Source: an uncultured Lachnospiraceae bacterium
Lineage (GTDB): Bacteria; Bacillota; Clostridia; Lachnospirales; Lachnospiraceae
Direction: 5' to 3'
Length of the DNA stretch: 64,000 nt
NCBI GenBank assembly: GCA_910585625.1
Contig: CAJUFQ010000011.1
Span: 1-64,000, forward strand
The translations under genes and the position numbers were made by a program. Each line of letters opens with the position of its first letter. Within the stretch, counting starts at the first letter, position 1. A model generated the notes under the pieces. That model saw nothing but the letters and a program-made list of their open reading frames with translations. It ran no database searches and was not told where the DNA came from. Positions 33,789-43,077 of this stretch are shown here, one piece after another.

Positions 33789-35252
33789 CTAAAATACCAG
33801 CCCCTGAGATGCCAGCAGCTCCTGCATCTCCTTTTTGCTCAGTTGATTTATCTTTTCAATATTTCCTTCTTTATCCCGGCAGACTTCAAGATATACCGCT
33901 TTTTTCCCGGAAGCGCCGTCCATCATCAGCCTTCCTTCTTCCTTATCATAAAAAGCGGCAACCTTTTTGCCCTTGTACATCCAGCTGCCTGTTTTCAAAT
34001 CAACTGCAATCCCGCAAGAGGCATACTCCTTGGGAACCGTCGAGACATCGCCCCCTTCCACCGCATATGCGACTTCCTCATTTATGACGTCTCTATTTAC
34101 GCTCCCTTCTATGTCTGATTCATATGTTACATCATCTATCGTATACACAATTCCTTCATTTGTATCAGTTCCGTGAACGCTCCCCGCTTTGTCCACAGCA
34201 TACGCCGTCTCCTCTGACGCAAACGTCTTACCGTCGCTGTCTTGTTCCGCAATCTCATCTGCCTGGAAGATTACCTTTTCCTCTGCCCTGCCCAAGGCAT
34301 AGGACGAAGTAGCAAATGCCATGATAAGCCCCGCCGTCGCCACGCCTGACAGTACCCCTATCGCTACTGATTTTTTCTTCTCTCTCATAATTGCAACCAC
34401 CCTTTCTTCTATTGCATTTCTACAAAAACAATTTCCCCAGGACATACAAGTCCCTCTTTGTTCCTCCAGGTCAATCAGCGCAAGCGCATACATTGACCGC
34501 ATATCCTCTCCTAAATATTCAATTACATGCCTGTCGCAGGCAAGCTCCATATCCCGGTTTGCCAGCACGCACATCGCCCAAACCATCGGGTTAAACCAGT
34601 GAACGCAGCATAGCAGGACAAGAAGGAGCTTCTTCCATGCGTCAAACTGCCTGATATGCATATACTCATGAGCCAGCACAAACGGTAACTGTCCACTGTC
34701 CTCGGCTGCCAAAGCTTTCGGCAGCAATATTACCGGACGGATAATCCCATAGGTCAGAGGCGCTGCCAAACGCTCCCATTGCCGGACTGACACCCGCCGC
34801 CTGAGAGGAAGCGCTGACGCCCAGGCCTGCACCGCAGGATTTGTAACGGGAAGCGACGTCTGGAATTCCAAATACCACTTGACATAAGAGCATATATGAT
34901 ACACCGCTGTCAGGACAGCCCCAACCAGATAAACAAATATCCAAATGAAACAGATATCCCCTCCAGCTCCAGCCCGCACCGCGCCTTCCAGCATCGGCTC
35001 TGCATACGCATATGCATCTTCCTCCCAATCTGTTTCAACATACGCTGCCTCCTGCATTCCATCCACTCTATCTGCCAGGGAGTAAATGCTGAATGGAAAA
35101 GGAATGGAAAAAGGGAGCATCAACCGCAAAAACGCCGCAACCCATAGAAGCTGGAATACTTTCCCTGACAGCCGCTTTCGAAACAGGCTGCGGAAGACAA
35201 TAATTGCCACGATGAATATCCCTCCCGAAACGCTCATATCCCACAAACCCAT
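33789..35252 (-). CDS. BlaR1/MecR1-type M56 membrane metalloprotease
   Basis: The ~487-residue protein has N-terminal membrane helices (SGGIFIVAIIVFRSLF, VFQLLWVAAFLRLML), a zinc protease motif HEYMHIRQFDAW (HExxH) with a following NPMVWAMCVLANRDMELACD, then another membrane segment (AIGVLSGVATAGLIMAF) and a ~170-residue outer part. That outer part lacks a penicillin-binding sensor domain, so the signal is unknown. In BlaR-type systems the protease inactivates the repressor when a signal arrives. I prefer ATG 35252 (MGLWDMSV) after GAGGTG; an ATG at 35264 overlaps the blaI-like stop as ATGA. It forms a two-gene unit with the repressor upstream. Confidence 0.85.
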   Translation of the reverse strand: MGLWDMSVSGGIFIVAIIVFRSLFRKRLSGKVFQLLWVAAFLRLMLPFSIPFPFSIYSLADRVDGMQEAAYVETDWEEDAYAYAEPMLEGAVRAGAGGDICFIWIFVYLVGAVLTAVYHICSYVKWYLEFQTSLPVTNPAVQAWASALPLRRRVSVRQWERLAAPLTYGIIRPVILLPKALAAEDSGQLPFVLAHEYMHIRQFDAWKKLLLVLLCCVHWFNPMVWAMCVLANRDMELACDRHVIEYLGEDMRSMYALALIDLEEQRGTCMSWGNCFCRNAIEERVVAIMREKKKSVAIGVLSGVATAGLIMAFATSSYALGRAEEKVIFQADEIAEQDSDGKTFASEETAYAVDKAGSVHGTDTNEGIVYTIDDVTYESDIEGSVNRDVINEEVAYAVEGGDVSTVPKEYASCGIAVDLKTGSWMYKGKKVAAFYDKEEGRLMMDGASGKKAVYLEVCRDKEGNIEKINQLSKKEMQELLASQGLVF

Positions 35253-35260
35253 ACCACACC

Positions 35261-35620
35261 TCATTCCAGTTCTTCTACCATTTTCCTTAAGTTGCCGATC
35301 TGCTCTTTTGACAGCTTCTTCCTGCCCAGCAAGGCTGCAAAAAGCTTATCTGCGGAACCGTCATAAATTTTATTAATCAGTTCCTCTGTCTCCGCCTCCT
35401 GCACTTCTTCCTTAGGGATCAGCGCGTGGCACATAAAATTCGGCTCAGAACGCTCGATGGCTCCTTTCTTGATGCAACGTTTAATCAGCGTATACGTTGT
35501 GTTCATGTTCCATCCCACTTCTTCCTTGAGGACATTCGAAATATGTTTTGCCGTGGCATCACCTTCCCTCCATAACACATCCATGACTTTCAGTTCCGAA
35601 TCAAATAATTTCACATCCAT
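35261..35620 (-). CDS. BlaI/MecI/CopY-family repressor
   Basis: The ~119-residue protein is a winged-helix repressor: LFDSELKVMDVLWREGDATAKHIS, NMNTTYTLIKRCIKKGAIER, and a C-terminal dimerisation helix pair ending in KEQIGNLRKMVEELE. ATG 35620 (MDVKLF) fits best, with GGAGGAG upstream. Two dyads with ACTAC/GTAGT half-sites sit in its promoter, so it should repress itself and the M56 gene. No beta-lactamase or penicillin-binding protein gene is adjacent, so the wider regulon is unknown. Confidence 0.9.
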   Translation of the reverse strand: MDVKLFDSELKVMDVLWREGDATAKHISNVLKEEVGWNMNTTYTLIKRCIKKGAIERSEPNFMCHALIPKEEVQEAETEELINKIYDGSADKLFAALLGRKKLSKEQIGNLRKMVEELE

Positions 35621-35635
35621 AATATTCTCCTCCAA

Positions 35636-35691
35636 AAACTACTGCAGTAGTTTGATGTATTTATACTACTACAGTAGTGCGATTTTGTCAA
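35636..35691 (-). promoter_or_regulatory. BlaI-type operators and promoter
   Basis: On the minus strand TTGACA (35691-35686), 17 bases and TAGTAT (35668-35663) make the promoter. One operator dyad, ACTACAGTAGT (35668-35678), fills the spacer. A second, an 18-bp perfect palindrome AAACTACTGCAGTAGTTT (35636-35653), lies at the start of the transcript and before the ribosome-binding site. The centres are about 28 bp apart. Confidence 0.85.
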
Positions 35692-35716
35692 CCGAAAATT
35701 TTTCCTCATGTATGAA

Positions 35717-35745
35717 GGCAGCATCCCCATCCCGGGAATGCTGCC
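35717..35745 (-). terminator. Hairpin after the parvulin-like lipoprotein gene
   Basis: GGCAGCAT (35717-35724) pairs with ATGCTGCC (35738-35745), with TCCC/GGGA inside. It lies 29 bases after the stop at 35774 on the minus strand; the following T-run is weak. Confidence 0.6.
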
Positions 35746-35773
35746 CTGCTCTTCTGTTTATTCAATTTGAGGA

Positions 35774-36763
35774 TTACCATGTGCAATATTTCCCATATAC
35801 CTGGAAAAAACTGTCGGTCGCCACATCGCTGTTGATTTCAACTTTCACGCTTTCCCAGACTTTTTCATTAAATTCTGAGGGAAGGTCTCTTAAGAATCTC
35901 TGGTAGACATCGTCAAATGCTTCCTTCCTGCGCTCTTCCAGTATCACAGATTTATTATCGTCGGTACGCTCCTGGTCATAATGGTTAATGCATTTTACAA
36001 AGTAAAAGCCATCCGATGCCTTAATCTTTTTGCTGATTTCATCGTTTTCCAACGCAAACACTGCCTCTGCGACTTCCGGCTCCACGCTGTTTTTACTGAA
36101 AAATACTTCCGTCTCCGCAGCCTCATTGTAACGGTTGGCAACCGTGAGGAAATCACTTCCTTCCTTAAGCTGCCGGGCCACCTCTTTTGCTGTCTCCTCA
36201 TCTGACACAAAAATCTGCTCTGCCTCCATGACCCGTGCTTCCTCATCGCTGACCTCGTCATTCACGCCCTGGGTCAGGAACGTATAGAGCTTATTGGCAA
36301 GCCCATAACGCATATATAAATTCTCGATATCCCCTTGACGGACTTGCATATATTCTTTTTCCGCATCGTTCAGGGAAGAATAATATGTCCCTGCCGCCTC
36401 TTTTATCTTTGCCCGTTCCTCTTCGGTCAGGGAAATCTCATTCTCCTGCGCCAGATAATCCATCGCCATAATCTGCGCCAGCCTGGAAATGGTCAGGTCT
36501 TTCACATAATCTTCCAGCTCATTTTCTTTGAAATCATGCCCCCACAAATCAATGCCGTACACCGTATCATACATATTCTGGTAATTTGTCAGCACGACCC
36601 GCGCTTCCGGAAGCGTACAGACTTCGTCCCTGATTTTAAACACCTCATTATCCGTATTTTCTGCATTGACTACGACTTCGTCTCCCATCATCTGGCATCC
36701 GCTTACCGTCAATAGCAACAAGGTGCAAACCCCGGCTAGTTTCAGTTTCCTATCTGTTCTCAT
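35774..36763 (-). CDS. PrsA/SurA-like parvulin-fold lipoprotein
   Basis: A signal peptide with lipobox TLLLLTVSGC makes this ~329-residue protein a surface lipoprotein. A helical N-terminal chaperone-like domain (YVKDLTISRLAQIMAMDYLA) is followed by a parvulin-like segment (~195-290: EAEQIFVSDEETAKEVARQL, FLTVANRYNEAA, FYFVKCINHYDQE). Such proteins help secreted proteins fold. The canonical peptidyl-prolyl isomerase residues are not clearly kept, so it may be a chaperone only. I take ATG 36763 (MRTDRKL); a TTG two codons earlier is possible. It is single between an FAD protein and the BlaI promoter. Confidence 0.75.
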   Translation of the reverse strand: MRTDRKLKLAGVCTLLLLTVSGCQMMGDEVVVNAENTDNEVFKIRDEVCTLPEARVVLTNYQNMYDTVYGIDLWGHDFKENELEDYVKDLTISRLAQIMAMDYLAQENEISLTEEERAKIKEAAGTYYSSLNDAEKEYMQVRQGDIENLYMRYGLANKLYTFLTQGVNDEVSDEEARVMEAEQIFVSDEETAKEVARQLKEGSDFLTVANRYNEAAETEVFFSKNSVEPEVAEAVFALENDEISKKIKASDGFYFVKCINHYDQERTDDNKSVILEERRKEAFDDVYQRFLRDLPSEFNEKVWESVKVEINSDVATDSFFQVYGKYCTW

Positions 36764-36807
36764 CAGCAATCACATCCATTTCATCCTAATCGTAATGTTT
36801 CCCGGCA

Positions 36808-38202
36808 TCAAAGTCCTTTGAGTATGCTGCGCGCCACGCTCAGACCATTGGCTGACGCCTGCTGCAGCCCTCTTGTAACCGAAGCTCCATCGCCAATGGC
36901 ACGCAGCCCCGGCAGATTCGTTTTAAACTCCCTATCTACGACTACTTTATTGGAATAGAATTTGACCTCCACGCCATAAAGCAGCGTCTCATCGCTTGCC
37001 AGGCCAGGCGTCACCTTGTCCAGCGCAAAAATCATCTCTTCAGTATCCACCATAATCCGGTGGGGAAATACCAGGGACAGATCCCCTGGCACTGCATCTT
37101 TCAGCGTGGGGATGAGATTATTGCGGCACAGCCGCTCCTCCGTAGTCCTCCTACCTCTGCGGAAATCACCAAACCGCTGTACAAGGATTTTGCCATCGCA
37201 GAGCATATTGGAAAGCTGGGCTATCTGCTTGCCATAAGCAATCGGCGTCTTAAATGGCTTCGTAAAATTCTTCGAAACCAGCAACGCAAAATTCGTATTA
37301 TTCGTTTTCAGCTCAGCAGACTTATATGCGTGGCCGTTGACCACGGCAAGCCCGTCTTCATAATACTCCGTCGCCACCTCGCCGGAAGGGTTCGTGCAGA
37401 AAGTGCGCACCTTATCGTCAAACGTCGGCGTATGGTAGACAAGTTTTGCCTCATATAAGTTTTCGTTCAGGAACTCCATGACTTCGTCCCTGACTTCAAC
37501 CCGCACGCCGATGTCCACCGTTCCCACTTTCGTCTCTATCCCATGCTCCCTGCAGATATGGCTGAACCAGTAGGCTCCTTCCCTGCCGATGGCACAGACA
37601 ATTTCCTTCCCATAGTAACTCTCCCCATTTTTTGCCACCACGCCCACGGCCCTGCCATCTTCGACCAGCACATCGTCCACCATGGTATTAAATTTCATCT
37701 CTACGCCCTGCTGCAATAAATGCTCCTGCAGTCGGCTATAAATCTTATAGCCTTCCTCCGTTCCCAAATGCCGAATCGGGCATTCCACGAGCTTTAGGTT
37801 GGCTTTGATGGCCTTCCTCCTGATTTCCCGGATTTCCTTTTCCTTGCCCACGCCATAAACATTCTTGTCCGCGCCGAACTTAAGATAAATCTCGTCCGAT
37901 TCCTGAATCAGGCTCACGGCTTCATCATAGCCTAGAATCTGCGGAAGGTTGCCTCCCACGTCTGGGGACAACGATAATTTCCCATCTGAAAAAGCCCCGG
38001 CTCCCGCAAATCCAGTGGTGATGGAGCAGGGCCGGCATCCCACGCATTCCTTCGTTTTACGTTTCGGGCAAGCCCGCTGCTCAATCCTCCTGCCTTTCTC
38101 AAGCAACAGCACACGCAGCCCCGGTTTCTGCCTAATTAGCTCATAGGCGCAGAATATACCGGAAGGCCCGGCTCCTACGATAACCACATCATATTTTTCC
38201 AT
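36808..38202 (-). CDS. FAD-dependent oxidoreductase of unknown substrate (COG2509-like)
   Basis: The 464-residue protein opens with a dinucleotide-binding motif DVVIVGAGPSGIFCAYELIR, then a Cys-rich CPKRKTKECVGCRPC and TGFAGAGAFSDGKLSLS. The C-terminus has LRAIGDGASVTRGLQQASANGL, the usual FAD-contacting end of this group. These proteins are often annotated as FAD-dependent dehydrogenases; no substrate is known. The Cys cluster might hold metal or be redox active. It follows the small acidic protein by 31 nt on the same strand and may be co-transcribed with it. Confidence 0.8.
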   Translation of the reverse strand: MEKYDVVIVGAGPSGIFCAYELIRQKPGLRVLLLEKGRRIEQRACPKRKTKECVGCRPCSITTGFAGAGAFSDGKLSLSPDVGGNLPQILGYDEAVSLIQESDEIYLKFGADKNVYGVGKEKEIREIRRKAIKANLKLVECPIRHLGTEEGYKIYSRLQEHLLQQGVEMKFNTMVDDVLVEDGRAVGVVAKNGESYYGKEIVCAIGREGAYWFSHICREHGIETKVGTVDIGVRVEVRDEVMEFLNENLYEAKLVYHTPTFDDKVRTFCTNPSGEVATEYYEDGLAVVNGHAYKSAELKTNNTNFALLVSKNFTKPFKTPIAYGKQIAQLSNMLCDGKILVQRFGDFRRGRRTTEERLCRNNLIPTLKDAVPGDLSLVFPHRIMVDTEEMIFALDKVTPGLASDETLLYGVEVKFYSNKVVVDREFKTNLPGLRAIGDGASVTRGLQQASANGLSVARSILKGL

Positions 38203-38233
38203 CTCATTCTCACTTTCCAGCCAGGCTGCACAG

Positions 38234-38497
38234 TTATGCTTCCACTACCAGGAAACGCCCATCCGGCAGTGAAAATACCTCAGAAGCTTCTTCCAGTTCA
38301 TCGTCGTCCATATAGGAAATGTCCGCGCCTTCTTCTTCAAAGTATGCCCGCACTTCTTTGATATTTTTGCACACTACCGCCATGCAGTCTTCCAAAAATT
38401 CTTCCGCATCGTCGAGGTTCTCAGCTACTCTTTCGTCAAAAAGCTGAGATTGATTGTCCAGAAAATATTCCAGACAAAGTTCATCGTATTCATTCAT
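38234..38497 (-). CDS. Small acidic protein, unknown function
   Basis: The 87-residue protein has a good AGGAGG site before MNEYDELCLEYFL. It is strongly acidic (for example LDDAEEFLEDCMAVV and MDDDELEEASEVF) with two Cys residues and a C-terminal strand-like DGRFLVVEA. There is no signal or membrane segment. I do not recognise a family. It precedes the FAD oxidoreductase gene on the same strand, and the two probably share a transcript. Confidence 0.7.
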   Translation of the reverse strand: MNEYDELCLEYFLDNQSQLFDERVAENLDDAEEFLEDCMAVVCKNIKEVRAYFEEEGADISYMDDDELEEASEVFSLPDGRFLVVEA

Positions 38498-38635
38498 AAG
38501 CCTGCTCCTCCTATCTCTTCCCTAATATGATAGTATGAATTCCATAAAATTTCAATGCCTGATTTGCTTTGAGTTTCCCCTTTTTCTATATTAGCCTATA
38601 TTTCAGCGCCAGAAATTCTTGCACAAAAAACGTTC

Positions 38636-38700
38636 GGGACTGTCGCACGAATATATTTACTTATTTAAAAGGTCTTGCCGCCTTTGGCAGCAGAGACTCT
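38636..38700. repeat. Second, partial copy of the MITE-like element end
   Basis: The first 26 bases from 38636 (GGGACTGTCGCACGAAT and on) match the reverse complement of the right end of the element at 14949-15141 exactly. After five changed bases another 16 (AAAAGGTCTTGCCGCC, to 38682) match, and weaker similarity runs to about 38700. The rest of the element is missing. It lies between the small acidic protein gene and the end of maf. Confidence 0.75.
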
Positions 38701-38725
38701 GGCTCATCGCCCGCGGGAAGAAAAT

Positions 38726-39301
38726 TCATGCTAATTTCCCTATTAGCTGGAAAATCTTCGCCACCGGCAGACCTACCACATTATTGTAATCCCCCTGGAT
38801 CTTCTCAACAAATACAGCTCCTTTTCCTTGTATGCCGTAAGCGCCTGCCTTGTCCATCGGCTCACCTGTGCGGATATAAGATGAAATCTGCTGCTCCGTC
38901 ATCGGATACATCGTCACTTCTGTCTCCTCATAAAACGAATATTCCTTGCGCTCCCCTCCCTGCAGCACAATTACCGTCACTCCCGTATAAACGCTATGGG
39001 TATTGCCGGAAAGCAACGACAGAATCCGTGCTGCATCCGCTTCGTCTCGGGGCTTGCCCAAAATGTTCCCTCCGAACGCCACCACGGTATCGGCTCCCAG
39101 GACAACTGCATCCGCTTCCTGTAATCTGCCCGCCACTTCCCGGGCTTTCCGGGCAGACAGTTCCAGAACTGCATCCTGCGGCTTATTGCTTGTAATCTTT
39201 TCCTCCCCTTGTGCCGGGATGACCTCAAATTCTGCGCCCACTTGTTCCAACAGCTCCCGCCTCCTAGGAGAGGCAGAAGCTAAAATAAATTTGTATGCCA
39301 T
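38726..39301 (-). CDS. maf: Maf-family nucleotide pyrophosphatase
   Basis: The 191-residue protein starts MAYKFILASASPRRRELLEQVG, the Maf N-terminus, with AGGAGGG eight bases upstream. ADTVVAFGGNILGKPRDEADA and YIRTGEPMDKAGAYGIQGKG give the second and third motifs. Maf proteins hydrolyse dTTP/UTP or modified nucleotides; the motif pattern favours the dTTP/UTP type, an inference. It follows addA by 29 nt and may share its transcript. Confidence 0.92.
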   Translation of the reverse strand: MAYKFILASASPRRRELLEQVGAEFEVIPAQGEEKITSNKPQDAVLELSARKAREVAGRLQEADAVVLGADTVVAFGGNILGKPRDEADAARILSLLSGNTHSVYTGVTVIVLQGGERKEYSFYEETEVTMYPMTEQQISSYIRTGEPMDKAGAYGIQGKGAVFVEKIQGDYNNVVGLPVAKIFQLIGKLA

Positions 39302-39330
39302 ATGAAAATCCCTCCTCATGCCAAGTTAAC

Positions 39331-42300
39331 TTACCAAGTTACCTCCTTATCCAAACAGAAAGAATATAGGATTTTTTCTTTCACCGCCTTTCCCAGGGCG
39401 CGCTCGACTGCCTCCTGGTAAAGCTCCATCTGCGTGCGGTAACGGTCTGCAAGCTCTCTTGCGTTTCTCACGCTGTCTGTCTTATAATCCAACAAGACAA
39501 TCCCATCCTCTTCCTCGAAAAACACATCGATAATCCCCTGGATCAAAAGCATCTCCTCACTGCCGCTCTCCTCCAGGGCCTCCCTGGCAGGCTTGCCCAT
39601 GACAAATGGCTTTTCTCTGTACAGCTTGCCTGCATGGGCTGCCTGCTGCATTCGTTTCCCCAGGGGGGACTCAAGGAATTTCCTAAGGTCAGGCAGGGAA
39701 ACCAAAGCAAGCATATCTTCTTCTACCTTCTCCTGTTCCCCCATCTGGCGAAGCTGTTCCTCCAAGCTGTCCGGCTCCCTCGTAAAATCATAACATTCCA
39801 GCACACGGTGCATCGCCGTCCCACGCTTGGCTCCCATATTTTCTTTCCGCACACCGTCCATGAAAGCCGGGACATAATGCTCCTCTTCCTTCGCTTGCTG
39901 CAATGGCCTTACAATCTGATCTGCCAGTTCTTCTTCCAATAGCCTGTCCAGCACACGGTGTTTCAGTTCTGACACGGAAACTTTCGTCCGCATCGTGCTT
40001 TCTTCTTCATAGGGATAGACATATGCAAGCCGCTCCGCCACCTTCTCATCCCATTCCGGGACTGGCTGCTGAAGCCTTGCCAGCAACTCTACCCTGGTCA
40101 GTTCCTGCGCTGCGGCATGTTCTGCCTCTGCCAATGCCAGGTCGTCCCGCCTCAAGAGGATGGCTGGGTATTTCCCTGGATATGTGGCGCAGGCCATCAG
40201 GATAAATTGCAGAAATGTACTGGCATTCAGCCGTTTCAGGAATGAAAGAGTCCCTTGTCCGCCCCCTGCGAAATCCTCTGCGGAAGCCTGCCCCTCCATG
40301 ACAGCCTCACCCTCCGGCGTGCGCACGGCAAGTCCCAGCTCTTCTAACTTTTCCTCTGCCTTTTTCAGCACGCCGGTCAGAATCAGCTTCTCTTTTGCAC
40401 GAGTCAACGCTACATATAAGATACGCAGCTCCTCCCCGGTATTTTCCATTGCTGCCTTTCTTGCCAGAAGCCGCCTGGTAAGCCCCGGCGTCCTCAGCCG
40501 CCGTTTCCAGTCCATGGCGTCCATGCCAATCCCAAGCCTCGGGTGAAGCACGACCCGCTCCCGCACGTCCTGGTTATTGAACATCTTCCCAAGCCCTGAC
40601 ACAAACACGACCGGGAATTCCAGCCCTTTGCTCTTATGGATGCTCATGACACGCACGACGTCCCCGCCCTCCTCTCCATCGGCCACCGGGAAGTCCACCT
40701 CGTATTTCTGGAGCTGTTCCATATACCGAATGAAATGGAACAGGCCGCGATAGCTGGTATTCTCATAGGCAACCGCTTTCTCCACCAGCATTTCCAAGTT
40801 CGCTTTCTTCACCTCACCGCCAGGCAGCGCATAGGCATACGCCTGGTAGCCCGTCTCTTCCAAGATTTCAAATAACAGCTGGTGGATGGGCGTGTAACTG
40901 ATTTTCCTCCTATATTTCTGCAGTAAGCGCAGGAAACTTTGCAATTTCTGCCGTGGCTTCCCGGTCAGCCCTGCCGCCTCCGCTTCTTTGGGAACGCCCG
41001 CATTCCCCTCGCGTTCCGCCCCCGGCTCCACAGGCATGTAATGCATCACGGCCTGGAAGAATTCCTGCTCCGGGAACTGCACGCGTATTATTGCCAGCTC
41101 TTCCCCGGTCAGCCCTACAATAGGAGAAGCCAACACTGCCGCCATTGGGATGTCCTGCCTGGGATTGTCAAGGATTTTCAGCAGATTTAAAGCTGTCTGC
41201 ACTTCCAGGGAGGAAAAATACCCTGTCCCAGCCGCAGCACGTACCGGGATTCCCATCTCGCCTAAGACTTTCACGAACGTATCTGCCCAGCTGCCCAGGG
41301 AACGGAGCAGGATTACAATGTCAGAGTACCGCAGCGGGCGCAGGCCATCCGGGCTGCCTTCCCCCTCACTCTTCACAAGCTGCGCTTCCATCATCCTGCG
41401 GATTTCAGTGCCTACCGCCCTTGCCTCCAGCTCTGGCGCTTTCAACTCCGGCTCGCTTGTCTGTGCGGCTTCCGCCCCGGAAGGTTTTCCCTCCGTTTTG
41501 TCTTCCTCCGGATCTATGATTAACAGCCTGGTGCCGAACATTCCAGGCTCACCCTCTGGAAACGCTGCGCCTGGAAATAAGGCTGCCTTCTCGTCGTAGG
41601 CAATATCGCCGATATCACGGCACATAATCCGGCTGAAAATGTCATTGACCGTTTCCAGCACCTGCGGGCGGCTGCGGAAATTCTTATGCAAATCTACACG
41701 CTGCCGCTCGCTCTCCTCCAATGTATAAGTATTGTATTTCTCCATAAAAAGTTCGGGACGCGCCATGCGGAAACGGTAAATGCTCTGTTTGACATCCCCC
41801 ACCATGAAAATATTATGCCCGCCCTCTGCCTCTGCTGAGACTGCGCGGAGGATAGCCTCCTGCACATTGTTGGAATCCTGATATTCATCAATCATGATTT
41901 CCTCATAATTCCTGCGCAGCTCCTCTGCCGTCCGGCTGGGAGTATGGGTTTCCCCATCCACAAGGATCTTCAGCGCAAAATGCTCCAAATCATTGAAATC
42001 GAGCATATTTTTCTCACGCTTCTTTTCCGCAAATGCCCTGCCAAACGCAAGCGTCACATCAATCAGCATATCTGCAGCCGGGCGGCTCCTGCTGATATCC
42101 TCAACCATCTGTTCCGGGCTTTGGAAAAAGAACTGCTCTGTAATTTTTTTAACGGATGCTTTCACCTCGTTACGCAGCTTCTGCACCCTCTCTTTTTTCG
42201 TGATGTCGCCGGCAAATTTGCGCAGGGCGGGCAGACGCCCAAAGGACAGGCTGCGGATATGCGTGTAATATTCCTGGTAAGCACGGCATCCTGCAATCTT

Positions 42301-43077
42301 CTCCACAGCCTCCGCTTCCCGCTGTAAAAGCGCGGCATAGGCATCCGGCCCATCCTCCATTAGGCTAATCTGACAGCACTGCTTCATTTGCCTGGCCCAC
42401 TGCGCCGCCAAATTCCCCAGGTAATCTGACAATGCCTCCGCCAGAGGGAGCGACTCCAGCTCCTTAAGGCTTTCCACATGGAATGGCTTCCTGCACCCCT
42501 CCAGCCACTCTTCTGCCCAAGGGTAGCTCATGGCAAAGGAAAACAGCTTCAATATGGCGTCTTTCAGCGGCTGGTCTGTCTTGCCGGTAGCAATCGTCTC
42601 AGATAACGCCAAGAACTGCGGGTTCGCTTCCTCATAATATTTCTGCAATACCCCATCCAGCACATCGCTTTTTAAGAGCTTAAGCTCCCCTTCCTCCGCA
42701 ACCCTGAAATCCGGATCCATCTCAATACGGTGGAAGTAATTGCGTATCACGAACAAACAAAAGCTATGGATTGTGGTAATCTGCGCATTATGCAGCAATG
42801 TCTGCTGACGCTGGAGGTGGACGCTGTCGGGACGTTCCTCTAACGCCTTCCCGATGGCAAGCCCTATCCGCTCACGCATCTCTGCCGCTGCCGCATTCGT
42901 AAAAGTCACTACCAGAAGCTGGTCAATATCCACCGGATGGTCGGCATCGGTTATCTTCCGGATGATACGTTCGACCAAGACTGCTGTCTTCCCGCTTCCC
43001 GCCGCGGCAGAGACCAGCAGGTTCCTGCCACGAAGCTCCATCACCTGTCGCTGTTCATCTGTCCATCTTTTTTCCAT
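39331..43077 (-). CDS. addA: ATP-dependent helicase/nuclease subunit A
   Basis: At 1248 residues this is a full AddA: UvrD-type helicase with Walker A SAAAGSGKTAVLVERI at the N-terminus, DEYQDSNNVQEAIL, VGDVKQSIYRFRMARPE and RVMSIHKSKGLEFPVVFVSG, and a C-terminal RecB-type nuclease with GIIDVFFEEEDGIVLLDYKT. With AddB it processes double-strand breaks for recombination and degrades foreign DNA until it meets a Chi site. The start overlaps addB by 23 nt. Its ribosome-binding site (AGGAGGAG) lies inside the last unit of a tandem repeat encoding the AddB tail. Confidence 0.96.
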   Translation of the reverse strand: MEKRWTDEQRQVMELRGRNLLVSAAAGSGKTAVLVERIIRKITDADHPVDIDQLLVVTFTNAAAAEMRERIGLAIGKALEERPDSVHLQRQQTLLHNAQITTIHSFCLFVIRNYFHRIEMDPDFRVAEEGELKLLKSDVLDGVLQKYYEEANPQFLALSETIATGKTDQPLKDAILKLFSFAMSYPWAEEWLEGCRKPFHVESLKELESLPLAEALSDYLGNLAAQWARQMKQCCQISLMEDGPDAYAALLQREAEAVEKIAGCRAYQEYYTHIRSLSFGRLPALRKFAGDITKKERVQKLRNEVKASVKKITEQFFFQSPEQMVEDISRSRPAADMLIDVTLAFGRAFAEKKREKNMLDFNDLEHFALKILVDGETHTPSRTAEELRRNYEEIMIDEYQDSNNVQEAILRAVSAEAEGGHNIFMVGDVKQSIYRFRMARPELFMEKYNTYTLEESERQRVDLHKNFRSRPQVLETVNDIFSRIMCRDIGDIAYDEKAALFPGAAFPEGEPGMFGTRLLIIDPEEDKTEGKPSGAEAAQTSEPELKAPELEARAVGTEIRRMMEAQLVKSEGEGSPDGLRPLRYSDIVILLRSLGSWADTFVKVLGEMGIPVRAAAGTGYFSSLEVQTALNLLKILDNPRQDIPMAAVLASPIVGLTGEELAIIRVQFPEQEFFQAVMHYMPVEPGAEREGNAGVPKEAEAAGLTGKPRQKLQSFLRLLQKYRRKISYTPIHQLLFEILEETGYQAYAYALPGGEVKKANLEMLVEKAVAYENTSYRGLFHFIRYMEQLQKYEVDFPVADGEEGGDVVRVMSIHKSKGLEFPVVFVSGLGKMFNNQDVRERVVLHPRLGIGMDAMDWKRRLRTPGLTRRLLARKAAMENTGEELRILYVALTRAKEKLILTGVLKKAEEKLEELGLAVRTPEGEAVMEGQASAEDFAGGGQGTLSFLKRLNASTFLQFILMACATYPGKYPAILLRRDDLALAEAEHAAAQELTRVELLARLQQPVPEWDEKVAERLAYVYPYEEESTMRTKVSVSELKHRVLDRLLEEELADQIVRPLQQAKEEEHYVPAFMDGVRKENMGAKRGTAMHRVLECYDFTREPDSLEEQLRQMGEQEKVEEDMLALVSLPDLRKFLESPLGKRMQQAAHAGKLYREKPFVMGKPAREALEESGSEEMLLIQGIIDVFFEEEDGIVLLDYKTDSVRNARELADRYRTQMELYQEAVERALGKAVKEKILYSFCLDKEVTW

